Part shown: piece after piece, positions 1-8,444 of the stretch
Layout of the letters: each line of letters starts with the position of its first letter
Position numbering within the stretch: position 1 is the first letter of the stretch
Assembly (NCBI GenBank): GCA_031291335.1
Contig: JARLJF010000020.1
Coordinates: 22,103 to 86,102, forward strand
Direction of reading: 5' to 3'
DNA: 64,000 nt
Source of the DNA: Pandoraea sp.
GTDB lineage: Bacteria; Pseudomonadota; Gammaproteobacteria; Burkholderiales; Burkholderiaceae
Notes under the pieces: model-generated
What the model saw: the letters and a program-made list of their open reading frames with translations, nothing else
Databases searched by the model: none
Told to the model about the DNA's origin: nothing
Program-made: the position numbers and the translations under genes

Positions 1-1241
1 ACGTGCAGCAGGCACGCCGTCAGCCGGGCTCGACCTTCAAGCCTTTCGTCTACGGCGCAGCCTTCGTCAAGGGCCGAAAGCCGGACGACACGATCGTCGA
101 TCAGGCCATTGAGATCCCGCTCGCCGGCGGTGAGATCTGGCGACCGAGCGACGACACCGCGCCGACCAACAAGCCCATGACGTTGCGTGACGCGCTGGCG
201 CAGTCGCGTAACACCGTCACAGCCCAACTGATGCAGGACGTCGGACCGTCGCGTGTGGTGGGCTTGGCCCGCGCGATGGGGGTGCGCGAGAGCAAGCTTG
301 ATCCGGTGCCGTCGCTTGCGCTGGGCACGAGCCCCGTGTCCCTCAAGGAAATGGTCGCCGCCTACGGCACTATCGCGGATGGCGGCGAGTATCGCGAGCC
401 GACGATGGTCACCGAGATCACGAACAGCGAGGGCGATGTGTTGGCGACGTTCTCTCCGGCGCGCCCCGAACGGGCACTCTCCGTGGATGACGACTACACG
501 CTGCTGGACACCATGCGCGGTGTCATCAATCGCGGCACGGGCAATGCGATCCGGACACGCTTCGGTATTCGCGCCGATGTGGCGGGCAAGACAGGTACGA
601 CACAGGACAATGCCGACGGCTGGTTCATCCTCATGCAACCCCAGTTGGTCGCGGGCGCCTGGGTCGGCTTCAACGATAGTCGTATCACGCTGCGCAGCGA
701 CTACTGGGGGCAGGGTGCTCACAGCGCGTTGCCGATCGTCGGCGATGTGTTCTCGCGGGCATTGCGTGCGAAGGTGATCGACGCGAACGCGAAGTTCGAA
801 GCGCCAGACAACCATCATTGGTACAGCGACTGGTGGACGCGCGCCTCGGATTGGGTGACGGGGCTTTTCGCGAAGAAGGCTGAGCCGGAAGCCAAACCGA
901 AGGTGCCGGTGAAGCGCTCGGCAGCGCCCGCACCGACGCCGACACCGCCGGTCGTCTCGACACCCGAGGCGGCGAGTGGCAGCGGCCCGTTGCCGGTTCC
1001 GGTGGCGTCGGCCGTGCTGGCGCAGCCCGAATATGCGGCACCCGCGAGCGCGCCGCGCAGCAACACCATCCCGGGCGTCCCGGGCGAGTGGAACGGACCG
1101 GGCGGTGCTTCGCCGAACGGCGCGCTGTCCCCGTCGTCACCGGGAAGCGGTGGGGCGTCTGTCCAGCCGGTGACGCCGGCCTACCCGCTTTCCACCCAGC
1201 CCACGACGCCAAATCCCGCCTCGCCCGCTGCGGCGCAATAA
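1..1241 (+). CDS. mrcA: Penicillin-binding protein 1A, C-terminal part (5' end outside the window)
   Basis: This is the transpeptidase half of a class A penicillin-binding protein, which cross-links peptidoglycan on the outer face of the inner membrane. The reading frame is open from the window edge, so the glycosyltransferase domain and true start lie upstream. The three active-site motifs appear in order: STFK with the acylated serine near the start, SRN (SxN) about residue 69, and KTGTT about residue 196. The last 120 residues or so are rich in proline, alanine and serine, a low-complexity tail common in proteobacterial PBP1A. The family call is firm; the symbol is by family. Confidence 0.9.
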   Translation, partial: VQQARRQPGSTFKPFVYGAAFVKGRKPDDTIVDQAIEIPLAGGEIWRPSDDTAPTNKPMTLRDALAQSRNTVTAQLMQDVGPSRVVGLARAMGVRESKLDPVPSLALGTSPVSLKEMVAAYGTIADGGEYREPTMVTEITNSEGDVLATFSPARPERALSVDDDYTLLDTMRGVINRGTGNAIRTRFGIRADVAGKTGTTQDNADGWFILMQPQLVAGAWVGFNDSRITLRSDYWGQGAHSALPIVGDVFSRALRAKVIDANAKFEAPDNHHWYSDWWTRASDWVTGLFAKKAEPEAKPKVPVKRSAAPAPTPTPPVVSTPEAASGSGPLPVPVASAVLAQPEYAAPASAPRSNTIPGVPGEWNGPGGASPNGALSPSSPGSGGASVQPVTPAYPLSTQPTTPNPASPAAAQ

Positions 1242-1314
1242 ACACTGGCCATCGATGAGGGGAGCGGCCCGGTGTACGCCGGGCGGATTTGCCATAACAG
1301 TTATGCGACATTCT

Positions 1315-1361
1315 CATGACTGGCCGGTCATGGCTTGCGCTATATTCATGACGATATAGCG
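1315..1361. promoter_or_regulatory. Two inverted repeats upstream of the LysR gene
   Basis: Two dyads lie 40-90 bases before the LysR start. The first, 1315-1332, is CATGAC-N6-GTCATG. The second, 1338-1361, is CGCTATAT-N8-ATATAGCG, perfect over 8 bases on each arm. The second has the size and AT/TA character of a LysR-type binding site and may be the autoregulatory operator of the next gene. Binding is inferred. Confidence 0.4.
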
Positions 1362-1403
1362 GGGGCGGAGGCGTCTGCCGCGACACCGGGGAGGACGCAA
1401 GCC

Positions 1404-2315
1404 ATGTTCATTCGGCAGTTGAGTTATCTCGTGGCGCTTTCGCAGGCGCAGCACTTTCGTCGCGCGGCGGAACTGTGCAACGTGTCGCAGCCGACGCTGT
1501 CCGGTGCGATTCGCAGCATCGAGGAAGAGTTCGGCTTGCCGATCGTGCGACGCGGACGCCGCTTCGAGGGCTTCACCCCGGAAGGCGAGCGTGTGCTCGC
1601 GTGGGCGCGTCAGGTGCTGGCCGATTGCGAGGGACTACGACAGGAGGCGAGCGCGAGCCGCCGCGAAGTCGCCGGTTGTCTGCGCATCGGCGCGATTCCC
1701 ACGGCGCTGCCGCTGGTGCCCCTGCTCACCGACGCCTGCCTGCGCGACTTCCCCGGCATGCGCCACGAGGTCTACACGCTCTCTGCGACGCAGGCATTGC
1801 GTCAGCTCGCCGAACTCGATCTGGACGTTGGGTTGAGCTATCTCGACGATCCCCGGCTGCGGGAATTCGAAACCATCCCCCTGTTCCGCGAACGATATGT
1901 GCTGATCGCACGTGACGAGACCGCATTGGCCGGACGCACGTCGCTCTCGTGGCACGAGGCGGCGAAGCTGCCGTTGTGTCTGCTCACGAGCAACATGCAA
2001 TGCCGTCAGGGTATCGATGCGGCGCTGGCGCGCGCGGGCACGTCTGCGTCGCCGCGCGTGGAGACGGATTCGCTCATGGCGCTGTATGCGCATGTGCGTT
2101 GTGCTGGGCTCTTCAGCATCGTGCCGCACAGCGTGCTGTGTCTCGCGGAGATGCGCGACGAACTGCATGCCGTGCCGTTACAGCCTGCCTTGCATCGCGA
2201 GATCGGTCTGATTCTGCGTGAGCGTCAGCCGCGTCCGCCGCTGCTCGAAGCGGCCGTGGCATCGTTCCGCTCAGTCGATTTGCAGACGAGATTGGACGCG
2301 CTGCTGCCAGCGTAG
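1404..2315 (+). CDS. LysR-family transcriptional regulator
   Basis: This is a 303-residue LysR-type regulator. The N-terminal winged helix-turn-helix covers about residues 1-65 (FRRAAELCNVSQPTLSGAI), followed by a substrate-binding-like effector domain to the C-terminus. I chose the ATG at 1404 over the track start at 1335. It has GGGAGGAC nine bases upstream, and the protein then begins MFIRQLSYL, as family members do. The gene is alone on its strand between the penicillin-binding protein and a methyltransferase. The target is unknown; the formate dehydrogenase 1.3 kb downstream on the same strand is one possibility, but nothing in the sequence proves it. Confidence 0.9.
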   Translation: MFIRQLSYLVALSQAQHFRRAAELCNVSQPTLSGAIRSIEEEFGLPIVRRGRRFEGFTPEGERVLAWARQVLADCEGLRQEASASRREVAGCLRIGAIPTALPLVPLLTDACLRDFPGMRHEVYTLSATQALRQLAELDLDVGLSYLDDPRLREFETIPLFRERYVLIARDETALAGRTSLSWHEAAKLPLCLLTSNMQCRQGIDAALARAGTSASPRVETDSLMALYAHVRCAGLFSIVPHSVLCLAEMRDELHAVPLQPALHREIGLILRERQPRPPLLEAAVASFRSVDLQTRLDALLPA

Positions 2316-2474
2316 CTACGCTCGGGCAGCGGCAGGCGAGCCTGGAATGCGGCGCATACGTCGTCTCATTCGCAACGAAACGGCCGCCAAGCACTTCCAG
2401 GAGGTTCACTTCGACGCTTCGATGCTCCGATGCTAATCGGCACCGCGGCGCATCGCGACGCCTGCAACACCACG

Positions 2475-2542
2475 ACGTGACATCACGTGTCGACACCGCT
2501 TGAAAAAAACCTTGACCTGAAGTGGACTTGAGTTGGCAGACT
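2475..2542 (+). promoter_or_regulatory. Candidate MerR/SoxR-type promoter and adjacent palindrome
   Basis: The 315-base gap 2316-2630 has no gene. It holds a perfect palindrome ACGTGA-CA-TCACGT at 2475-2488. After that comes a TTGACC hexamer (2512-2517) that runs into the imperfect dyad ACCTGAAGT-GG-ACTTGAGTT (2515-2534). A dyad starting in the -35 box and filling a long spacer is typical of promoters controlled by MerR-family activators, and the halves resemble SoxR-like sites. The -10 (about 2537-2542) is poor. No MerR gene lies in the window, so this is tentative. Confidence 0.35.
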
Positions 2543-2630
2543 TCATGGCATACGCAAAACCGAGCGGATCACGGGACATCGTGGGGATCGACCGACGTCC
2601 GTTCGGCGCGCACCTTCAAGAGGTTTGCCA

Positions 2631-3485
2631 ATGACCACATCCGTCAATCACGATCAGGCCGCGCTATGGAACGGAGGTTCGGGTAGTGCTTGGGTAGATA
2701 ACCGCGTCACGCTCGATCAGATGTTCACGCCGCTCGCACGATTCCTTGTCGATCGCGCCCGCGAAGTGGCGCAACACGTGCCGTCGGGACGATTGCTGGA
2801 CGTCGGATGCGGCGCCGGCGGCTCGACGCTTGCTCTGGCCACCGCACTCGGCGACCGGTGGCACCTCACCGGCGCCGACATCTCCGCACCGATGATCGCC
2901 GTCGCACGCTCACGCGCCACACATGCGCGGGCACCGGTCGGGTTCATCCGCGCGGACGTGCAGACGCACGCTTTCCCGCCCGCGCGCTTCGACCTCATCG
3001 TCTCGCGACTCGGCGTGATGTTCTTCGACGATCCGGTCGCTGCGTTCGCCAATTTGCGGGCTGCGGCGCGTCCAGGTGCGGTGTTGCATGCGCTTGCATG
3101 GCGCAGTCCCGCCGAGAATTCGTTCATGACGGTTGCCGAGCGCACGGCGGTATCGCTGTTCTCGGGTCTGCCGCGCGTGCCGGGGGCACCAGGGCAATTC
3201 GGTTTCGCGGATCGGGAACGTGTCGCGCAGATACTGAGCGCAAGCGGCTGGGAAGAGGTCACGCTCACGGCCGTGGATTTCGAATGCGCGTTTGCACAAG
3301 CCGATCTGAGTGAGTATGCGTCGCGTCTGGGCCCCGTCGGATTAGCCCTCGCCAGGATGGCGCCGCACGAACGCACGCCCGTGATCGATGCCCTCGTCGA
3401 CGCCTACGCCCCGTTCGTGCATAACGGCGAAGTACGTTTCACCTCCGCATGCTGGCACCTCGCGGCCCGCGTGCCGGCCGTCTGA
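2631..3485 (+). CDS. Class I SAM-dependent methyltransferase
   Basis: This is a 284-residue soluble methyltransferase of the UbiE/Methyltransf_11 type. The SAM-binding motif I glycine loop is clear (LLDVGCGAGGSTLALA, about residues 56-71). Motif II follows (LTGADIS), and a motif IV-like stretch reads FDLIVSRLGVMFF. The ATG at 2631 is preferred to the TTG at 2625 because AAGAGG lies eight bases before it. The gene stands alone, possibly served by the MerR-type promoter just upstream. The substrate cannot be read from the sequence. Confidence 0.85.
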   Translation: MTTSVNHDQAALWNGGSGSAWVDNRVTLDQMFTPLARFLVDRAREVAQHVPSGRLLDVGCGAGGSTLALATALGDRWHLTGADISAPMIAVARSRATHARAPVGFIRADVQTHAFPPARFDLIVSRLGVMFFDDPVAAFANLRAAARPGAVLHALAWRSPAENSFMTVAERTAVSLFSGLPRVPGAPGQFGFADRERVAQILSASGWEEVTLTAVDFECAFAQADLSEYASRLGPVGLALARMAPHERTPVIDALVDAYAPFVHNGEVRFTSACWHLAARVPAV

Positions 3486-3513
3486 GCCCTCGTCTTGTGC
3501 GTTGATAGGTCTC

Positions 3514-3531
3514 GCCGATCATGCGATCGGC
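3514..3531 (+). terminator. Hairpin after the methyltransferase gene
   Basis: A perfect stem-loop GCCGATC-ATGC-GATCGGC lies about 30 bases past the methyltransferase stop codon. No T-run follows directly, so it is at best a weak intrinsic terminator or a 3'-end stabiliser. Confidence 0.3.
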
Positions 3532-3645
3532 CGGAACGATTTTCCAAGCGTGTCTGCGGCCCCGATCATTGGCCTCAATGCAGCGACGTTGTCATGCGTC
3601 GCCAACGCAGACATCTTGTAGAAAATCATTCAGGAGCGAGACATC

Positions 3646-4851
3646 ATGGCCAAGATTGTATGTGTGCTGTACGACGACCCGGTCACCGGATACCCGAAAA
3701 CCTACGCCCGCGACGATCTGCCGAAGATCGAATGCTATCCCGATGGCCAGACGCTGCCGACGCCGCGCGCCATCGACTTCCAGCCGGGCGCACTGCTTGG
3801 CAGCGTGTCGGGCGAACTGGGCCTGCGCAAGTATCTCGAATCGAACGGCCACCAACTCGTGGTGACGTCAAGCAAGGACGGCGATAACAGCGTGCTCGAT
3901 CGCGAATTGGCCGACGCCGAAATCGTGATCTCGCAACCGTTCTGGCCCGCTTACATGACGGCCGAGCGCATCAAGCGCGCGAAGAAGCTGAAGATGATCG
4001 TGACCGCCGGTATCGGCTCGGATCACACCGATCTGCAAGCGGCCATGGAGCACGGCATCACGGTCGCAGAAGTCACGTACTGCAACAGCAACAGCGTTGC
4101 CGAACACGTGATGATGACGACGCTCGCCCTCGTGCGTAACTATCTGCCGTCGTACAACTGGGTGCTCAAGGGCGGCTGGAACATCGCCGATTGCGTCGAG
4201 CGTTCGTACGATCTGGAAGGCATGCACGTGGGCACGGTCGCCGCAGGGCGGATCGGTCTGCGAGTGCTGCGCCTGATGAAGCCGTTCGGCACGCATTTGC
4301 ACTACCTCGATCGCCACCGTCTGCCGGAGTCGGTCGAGAAGGAACTGAACCTCACGCACCACACGAGCCTCGAGAGCCTGGCGAAGGCTTGCGACGTGGT
4401 CACGCTGAACTGCCCGTTGCACCCGGAAACGGAGCACATGATCAACGCCGACAGCCTGAAGCACTTCAAGCGCGGCGCGTATCTGATCAACACGGCACGC
4501 GGCAAACTGTGCGATCGCGACGCTGTGGCAGCCGCCCTCGAAAGCGGTCAGCTCGCCGGCTACGGCGGCGACGTGTGGTTCCCGCAACCGGCGCCGGCGG
4601 ATCACCCGTGGCGCAGCATGCCGCACCACGGCATGACGCCGCACATCTCCGGCACGAGCCTCTCGGCACAGACGCGTTACGCCGCCGGTACCCGTGAAAT
4701 TCTGGAGTGCTACTTCGAGAACCGTCCGATCCGCAACGAGTATCTGATCGTGCAGGGCGGCAAGCTCGCCGGTGTTGGCGCCCACTCGTACAGCGCGGGC
4801 AATGCCACGGGCGGCTCGGAAGAAGCGGCTCGCTTCAAGAAATCGGCCTGA
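3646..4851 (+). CDS. fdh: NAD-dependent formate dehydrogenase
   Basis: This 401-residue enzyme of the D-2-hydroxyacid dehydrogenase superfamily oxidises formate to CO2 and makes NADH in the cytoplasm. The length and layout match the metal-free single-subunit formate dehydrogenases of methylotrophs. The Rossmann loop reads AAGRIGLRVL, the substrate arginine is in NTARGKLCDRD, and the catalytic histidine is in TPHISG, about residue 333. The ATG at 3646 has AGGAG eight to nine bases upstream. A hairpin with a seven-T run follows at 4965-5000. The gene is monocistronic. Likely roles are formate detoxification or extra reducing power. Confidence 0.93.
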   Translation: MAKIVCVLYDDPVTGYPKTYARDDLPKIECYPDGQTLPTPRAIDFQPGALLGSVSGELGLRKYLESNGHQLVVTSSKDGDNSVLDRELADAEIVISQPFWPAYMTAERIKRAKKLKMIVTAGIGSDHTDLQAAMEHGITVAEVTYCNSNSVAEHVMMTTLALVRNYLPSYNWVLKGGWNIADCVERSYDLEGMHVGTVAAGRIGLRVLRLMKPFGTHLHYLDRHRLPESVEKELNLTHHTSLESLAKACDVVTLNCPLHPETEHMINADSLKHFKRGAYLINTARGKLCDRDAVAAALESGQLAGYGGDVWFPQPAPADHPWRSMPHHGMTPHISGTSLSAQTRYAAGTREILECYFENRPIRNEYLIVQGGKLAGVGAHSYSAGNATGGSEEAARFKKSA

Positions 4852-4882
4852 CGTCAGCGTCAGTCCTGAAGATTCACCGTAA

Positions 4883-5719
4883 TCAACGCAGTACGGCAAT
4901 GCCCGCCGGGTCGTCGGTCCGACGTCCAGCGGGGCAGTACCTCCTCGTGCATCGTCGCGTTCTCAAGCCGGTCATCATCATCGATGAGCCGGCTTTTTTT
5001 CTCGCTCGAATGCTGTCCGGCTCAGGCAGGACGCTTCGGAATGTCGAGGCCACGAACAACCGCGGGACGCGCTGCACATGCTTGAACCGGGCGAATTCGA
5101 CCAGCTCGCCCGCTTCATAGAAGCCGACGAGGTTTCGGATCCACGGGAACGTGGCGATGTCGGCGATTGTGTACTCGTCGCCCATGATCCATTGGCGGTC
5201 TGCCAGATGCGCGTCGAGTACACCGAGCAGACGCTTCGATTCGTTCACGTAGCGATCACGCGAGCGCTTGTCTTCAAATTCCTTGCCGGCGAACTTGTGG
5301 AAGAAGCCCAACTGGCCGAACATCGGCCCCACGCCGCCCATCTGGAACATCACCCATTGCAGCGTTTCGTAACGCGCGGCCGGATCGGCGGGTAGCAGCT
5401 TGCCGGTCTTCTCGGCGAGATACCAGAGAATCGCGCCCGACTCGAACAGCGGCAGCGGCTTGCCGTCAGGACCGTTCGGATCGAGGATCGCGGGAATCTT
5501 GTTGTTCGGGTTGAGCGAGACAAACTCGGGCGAGAGTTGGTCGTCGGTCTGGAAGCTCACCAAATGCACTTCGTACGGCAGCCCGATTTCTTCGAGCATG
5601 ATCGACACCTTCACGCCGTTGGGCGTGGGCAGCGAATACAGTTGCAGGCGGTCCGGATGCGCAGCAGGCCACTTGCGCGTGATCGGAAACTGGGACAAAT
5701 CGGCGGACTGATCGGACAT
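4883..5719 (-). CDS. Glutathione S-transferase, C-terminus frameshifted
   Basis: This is a YghU/GstB-type glutathione S-transferase. A thioredoxin-fold N-terminal domain (LYSLPTPNGVKVSIMLEEIG, then NPNNKIPAI) is followed by an all-helical C-terminal domain (IADIATFPWIRNLVGF). The start is MSDQSADL at 5719. Homology holds to about residue 215 (FKHVQRV). The frame then continues into unrelated arginine-rich sequence that reads through the fdh terminator, to a stop at 4883. The usual family ending (PAVVRGLDIPKRPA, stop at 5022) is present in the +2 frame immediately afterwards. A deletion of about 22 bases, perhaps between GCGCGTCC repeats, would explain this, as would a sequencing error. Activity is uncertain. 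Confidence 0.75.
   Translation of the reverse strand: MSDQSADLSQFPITRKWPAAHPDRLQLYSLPTPNGVKVSIMLEEIGLPYEVHLVSFQTDDQLSPEFVSLNPNNKIPAILDPNGPDGKPLPLFESGAILWYLAEKTGKLLPADPAARYETLQWVMFQMGGVGPMFGQLGFFHKFAGKEFEDKRSRDRYVNESKRLLGVLDAHLADRQWIMGDEYTIADIATFPWIRNLVGFYEAGELVEFARFKHVQRVPRLFVASTFRSVLPEPDSIRARKKAGSSMMMTGLRTRRCTRRYCPAGRRTDDPAGIAVLR
4965..5000 (+). terminator. Rho-independent terminator of the formate dehydrogenase gene
   Basis: The stem pairs AAGCCGG with CCGGCTT and extends inward as TCATC/GATGA with one bulged G. It ends in seven Ts (4994-5000). It serves the plus-strand gene and lies inside the extended, frameshifted reading frame of the convergent glutathione S-transferase. Confidence 0.85.
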
Positions 5720-5883
5720 GGGGATCGACGCATTCTTGATAAGCGGCCAGCAGCGCCGCGGGACAGCCAATATAACGCCAAGCGCAAAGACGTGCTGACG
5801 ATGGTTTCGACGTGGTCTGCGCAATGCACCCGCAGTGGGCGGCCTGACGCAAGCCTCGCTGTTCATGACAGACGTATGGCTGG

Positions 5884-5906
5884 TTTCGTGAATCTCGCTC
5901 ACGAAA
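5884..5906. promoter_or_regulatory. Inverted repeat in the GST/hydrolase divergent region
   Basis: The 409-base gap 5720-6128 between two divergent genes has no convincing ORF. Its clearest element is a perfect dyad, TTTCGTGA-N7-TCACGAAA. Its symmetry and placement fit a repressor operator acting on one or both genes. No regulator gene is adjacent. Confidence 0.4.
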
Positions 5907-6128
5907 TCGTCAAGAATTCTCACCTTGCATGCGTGCGCATCGCCGCCTTAAATAGAAAACCTTCACCGCGCTTGCATGGCACTCCGACGCGTGAAGTCCC
6001 GTCACGATGGCTGGCATAGTCTGCCGCGCTGCCTCCCGTGTCGCGACGTGGCATCCCCCGCCTTCACAGGCGCCACGTCCGGCACCCCTCGTTGTCGTTC
6101 ATCTCGCGCACTGCGCAAGGATCGCACC

Positions 6129-6956
6129 ATGAGCACATTCAAGACGAAGGATGGCACCTCGATTTTCTACAAGGACTGGGGCAAAGGCCGCCCCGTTGTG
6201 TTCTCCCACGGCTGGCCGCTGAGCGCCGATGCCTGGGATGCCCAGATGCTGTTTCTCGTGCAGCAGGGGTATCGCGTGATCGCCCATGACCGTCGCGGGC
6301 ACGGTCGCTCGGATCAACCCGGCACCGGTAACGACATGGATACCTATGCCAGCGATCTATCCGAATTGGTCGAGTCGCTCGGGCTGCAAGAGGCGACGTT
6401 CGTCGGCCACTCGACGGGCGGCGGTGAAGTGGCGCACTATCTCGGCCGTCATGGCACGCGTCGCGCGGCGCAGGCGGTGCTCATCGGCGCGGTGCCGCCC
6501 ATCATGGTCAAGTCAGACAAGAATCCGAATGGCTTGCCCATCGGTGTGTTCGATGAGATTCGCGCGAATGTGGCGGGCAATCGCTCGCAGTTCTATCAGG
6601 ATCTCGCCGTGCCGTTCTACGGCTACAACCGGCCGAATGCCAAGAAGTCGCAGGGTGTGATCGACGCGTTCTGGCTGCAAGGCATGTGGGGCTCGCATCT
6701 GGGCCAGTATCTTTGCGTCAAGGAATTCTCGGAGGTCGACTACACCGAGGATCTGAAGAAGATCGACGTGCCGACGCTCGTGCTGCATGGTGACGATGAC
6801 CAGATCGTGCCCATCGACGATGCGGGCAAACTCAGTGCGCAGATCATCAAGAACGCCACGCTGAAGATCTATCCAGGTGGCGCGCACGGCATGTGTACGG
6901 TTGAAGCCGACAAGGTGAATGCCGATCTGCTCGCGTTCCTGCGCAAGGCGTCGTGA
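6129..6956 (+). CDS. Alpha/beta hydrolase, non-heme chloroperoxidase/arylesterase type
   Basis: This is a 275-residue alpha/beta-hydrolase of the cofactor-free haloperoxidase family, which carries esterase or perhydrolase activity. The oxyanion region reads FSHGWPLS, the nucleophile elbow is GHSTGG (about residue 98), the acid is in [10 protein letters not shown], and the catalytic histidine is in PGGAHGM. A typical start, [10 protein letters not shown], follows AAGGA eight bases upstream. It lacks a signal peptide, so it is cytoplasmic. It stands alone between a divergent GST gene and a bidirectional terminator. The natural substrate is unknown. Confidence 0.9.
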   Translation: MSTFKTKDGTSIFYKDWGKGRPVVFSHGWPLSADAWDAQMLFLVQQGYRVIAHDRRGHGRSDQPGTGNDMDTYASDLSELVESLGLQEATFVGHSTGGGEVAHYLGRHGTRRAAQAVLIGAVPPIMVKSDKNPNGLPIGVFDEIRANVAGNRSQFYQDLAVPFYGYNRPNAKKSQGVIDAFWLQGMWGSHLGQYLCVKEFSEVDYTEDLKKIDVPTLVLHGDDDQIVPIDDAGKLSAQIIKNATLKIYPGGAHGMCTVEADKVNADLLAFLRKAS

Positions 6957-6972
6957 GAGGCAGAAGGGCATG

Positions 6973-7003
6973 AAAAAAGGGAGGCGCGTGCCGTCCCTTT
7001 TTT
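6973..7003. terminator. Bidirectional terminator between the hydrolase and the aminotransferase
   Basis: AAAAAAGGGA and TCCCTTTTTT form a perfect 10-base stem, with GGC/GCC pairing inside the loop. The A and T tracts let it work on both strands, which suits the convergent genes on either side. Confidence 0.85.
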
Positions 7004-7030
7004 CTGGATATTTCAGGTGAAGAACGACAC

Positions 7031-8230
7031 TCAGGCGTTGCTCAGCACCTTGGCGATGCTGTCGGCCACCACGCCAACGTTCTTCCCATTCAGGCCAGCC
7101 ACGCACATACGGCCCGAGCGGATCAGATAAACGCCGTGCTCTTCACGCAGCACGTCGACTTGCGACGCCGACAGACCCGTGTACGTGAACATGCCGCGCT
7201 GCTCGAGATAACGCGAGAGCATGTTATCGGGCACATGACCGCGCAGGCCGTCGTGAATCGCACCGCGCATGCGCGTGATGCGTTGGCACATCTCGGTGAG
7301 TTCGGCTTCCCACGACTTGCGCAGTTCCGGGGTGCTCAGCACCTTGGCAACGATCTTCGCGCCGTGCGTCGGCGGGTTGCTGTAGTTCGAACGCACCGCG
7401 CTCGTCAGTTGACCCAGCACGCGATCGGCGGCTTCTGCCGATTCGCAGATGACCGACAGGCCGCCGCAACGCTCGCCGTACAGCGAGAAGTTCTTTGAGA
7501 ACGAATTGGCGACGAAGGCCGGCACACCCTGGCGGGCCAGTTCGCGGATCACGAAGGCGTCGGCTTCGATGCCCGAGCCGAAGCCTTGGTACGCCATGTC
7601 CACGAAGGGCAGCAGTTCGCGCTTCTTGAGCACGTCGATCAGTTGCACCCACTGTGCGTCGTTCAGATCGACGCCGGTCGGGTTGTGGCAGCACGCATGC
7701 AGCAGCACAACGCTGCGTGCCGGCAGCTTGTCGATGGCGTCGACCATGGCTTCGAATTGCAGGCCGCCCGTGGCTTCATCGTAATACGGATACGTATTCA
7801 CGGTGAAACCGGCGCGCTCGAAGATGAAGCGATGGTTGTCCCACGTCGGATCGCTCACCCACACTTGCGAGCCGGGGAAGTAACGCTTGATGAAGTCGGC
7901 GCCGACCTTGAGCGCGCCCGAACCGCCAAGCGTCTGCACCGTGGCGATGCTGCCGGCGGTGCGTCCGGGCGAGTCTTCACCGAACACGAGAGCTTGCACG
8001 GCATCGCGATAGTTGGCGAAGCCCGCCATCGGCAGGTACGGCTTCGGACCGACTTCGGCGAGCAGCAGCGCTTCAGCCTGACGCACGGCCTGCATGACCG
8101 GCAGACGCCCGTCTTCGTCGTAATAGATGCCGATGCTCAGGTTGACCTTGTTGGTACGGGGATCCTTCGCGAAATTCTCATTGAGCGACAGGATCGGGTC
8201 ACCGGGGTAGGCATCGATATGTTCGAACAT
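7031..8230 (-). CDS. tyrB: Aromatic amino acid aminotransferase
   Basis: This is a 399-residue class I pyridoxal-phosphate aminotransferase of the aspartate/tyrosine subgroup. It exchanges the amino group of tyrosine or phenylalanine with 2-oxoglutarate, so it would make 4-hydroxyphenylpyruvate here. The cofactor lysine lies in NSFSKNFSLYGERCG (about residue 246), with HACCHNPTGVD earlier. A reverse-strand AGGAA precedes the ATG. It lies downstream of an aromatic amino acid permease and the hydroxyphenylpyruvate dioxygenase on the same strand, which supports the aromatic substrate. The aspartate enzyme is the main alternative. Confidence 0.88.
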   Translation of the reverse strand: MFEHIDAYPGDPILSLNENFAKDPRTNKVNLSIGIYYDEDGRLPVMQAVRQAEALLLAEVGPKPYLPMAGFANYRDAVQALVFGEDSPGRTAGSIATVQTLGGSGALKVGADFIKRYFPGSQVWVSDPTWDNHRFIFERAGFTVNTYPYYDEATGGLQFEAMVDAIDKLPARSVVLLHACCHNPTGVDLNDAQWVQLIDVLKKRELLPFVDMAYQGFGSGIEADAFVIRELARQGVPAFVANSFSKNFSLYGERCGGLSVICESAEAADRVLGQLTSAVRSNYSNPPTHGAKIVAKVLSTPELRKSWEAELTEMCQRITRMRGAIHDGLRGHVPDNMLSRYLEQRGMFTYTGLSASQVDVLREEHGVYLIRSGRMCVAGLNGKNVGVVADSIAKVLSNA

Positions 8231-8362
8231 GGCAGTTCCTGGAAAACGAAAGAAAGTCGGTGATGCGGGCTGCGCGAGCGGCGGTCCGGCCCGGGTGGCC
8301 CAGGCGGCGCCTGCGACGCTAAACGACCGATGATACCGCTAGTGAGGTATTGCCGGGTATGC

Positions 8363-8383
8363 CCCGGGCGCATGGCGCCCGGG
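8363..8383 (-). repeat. GC-rich hairpin between aroP and tyrB
   Basis: A perfect 9-base stem CCCGGGCGC/GCGCCCGGG with an ATG loop sits in the 214-base gap between the permease and aminotransferase genes. No T-run follows on either strand. It may stabilise the upstream message or limit read-through. Confidence 0.4.
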
Positions 8384-8444
8384 AGATGCGTCGTTTTCCT
8401 GCGACGGGCCGCTGCCGGCGCCGATAGGCCCGGTTCGGCGCCGC

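Noticed and set aside
3868-4899. 343-residue minus-strand ORF opposite formate dehydrogenase
   Set aside because: A mirror frame of a well-conserved enzyme gene; its composition is typical of GC-rich antisense shadows.
8363-8383. Terminator between aroP and tyrB
   Set aside because: The stem is perfect but lacks a T-run on either strand, so it is listed only as a hairpin.
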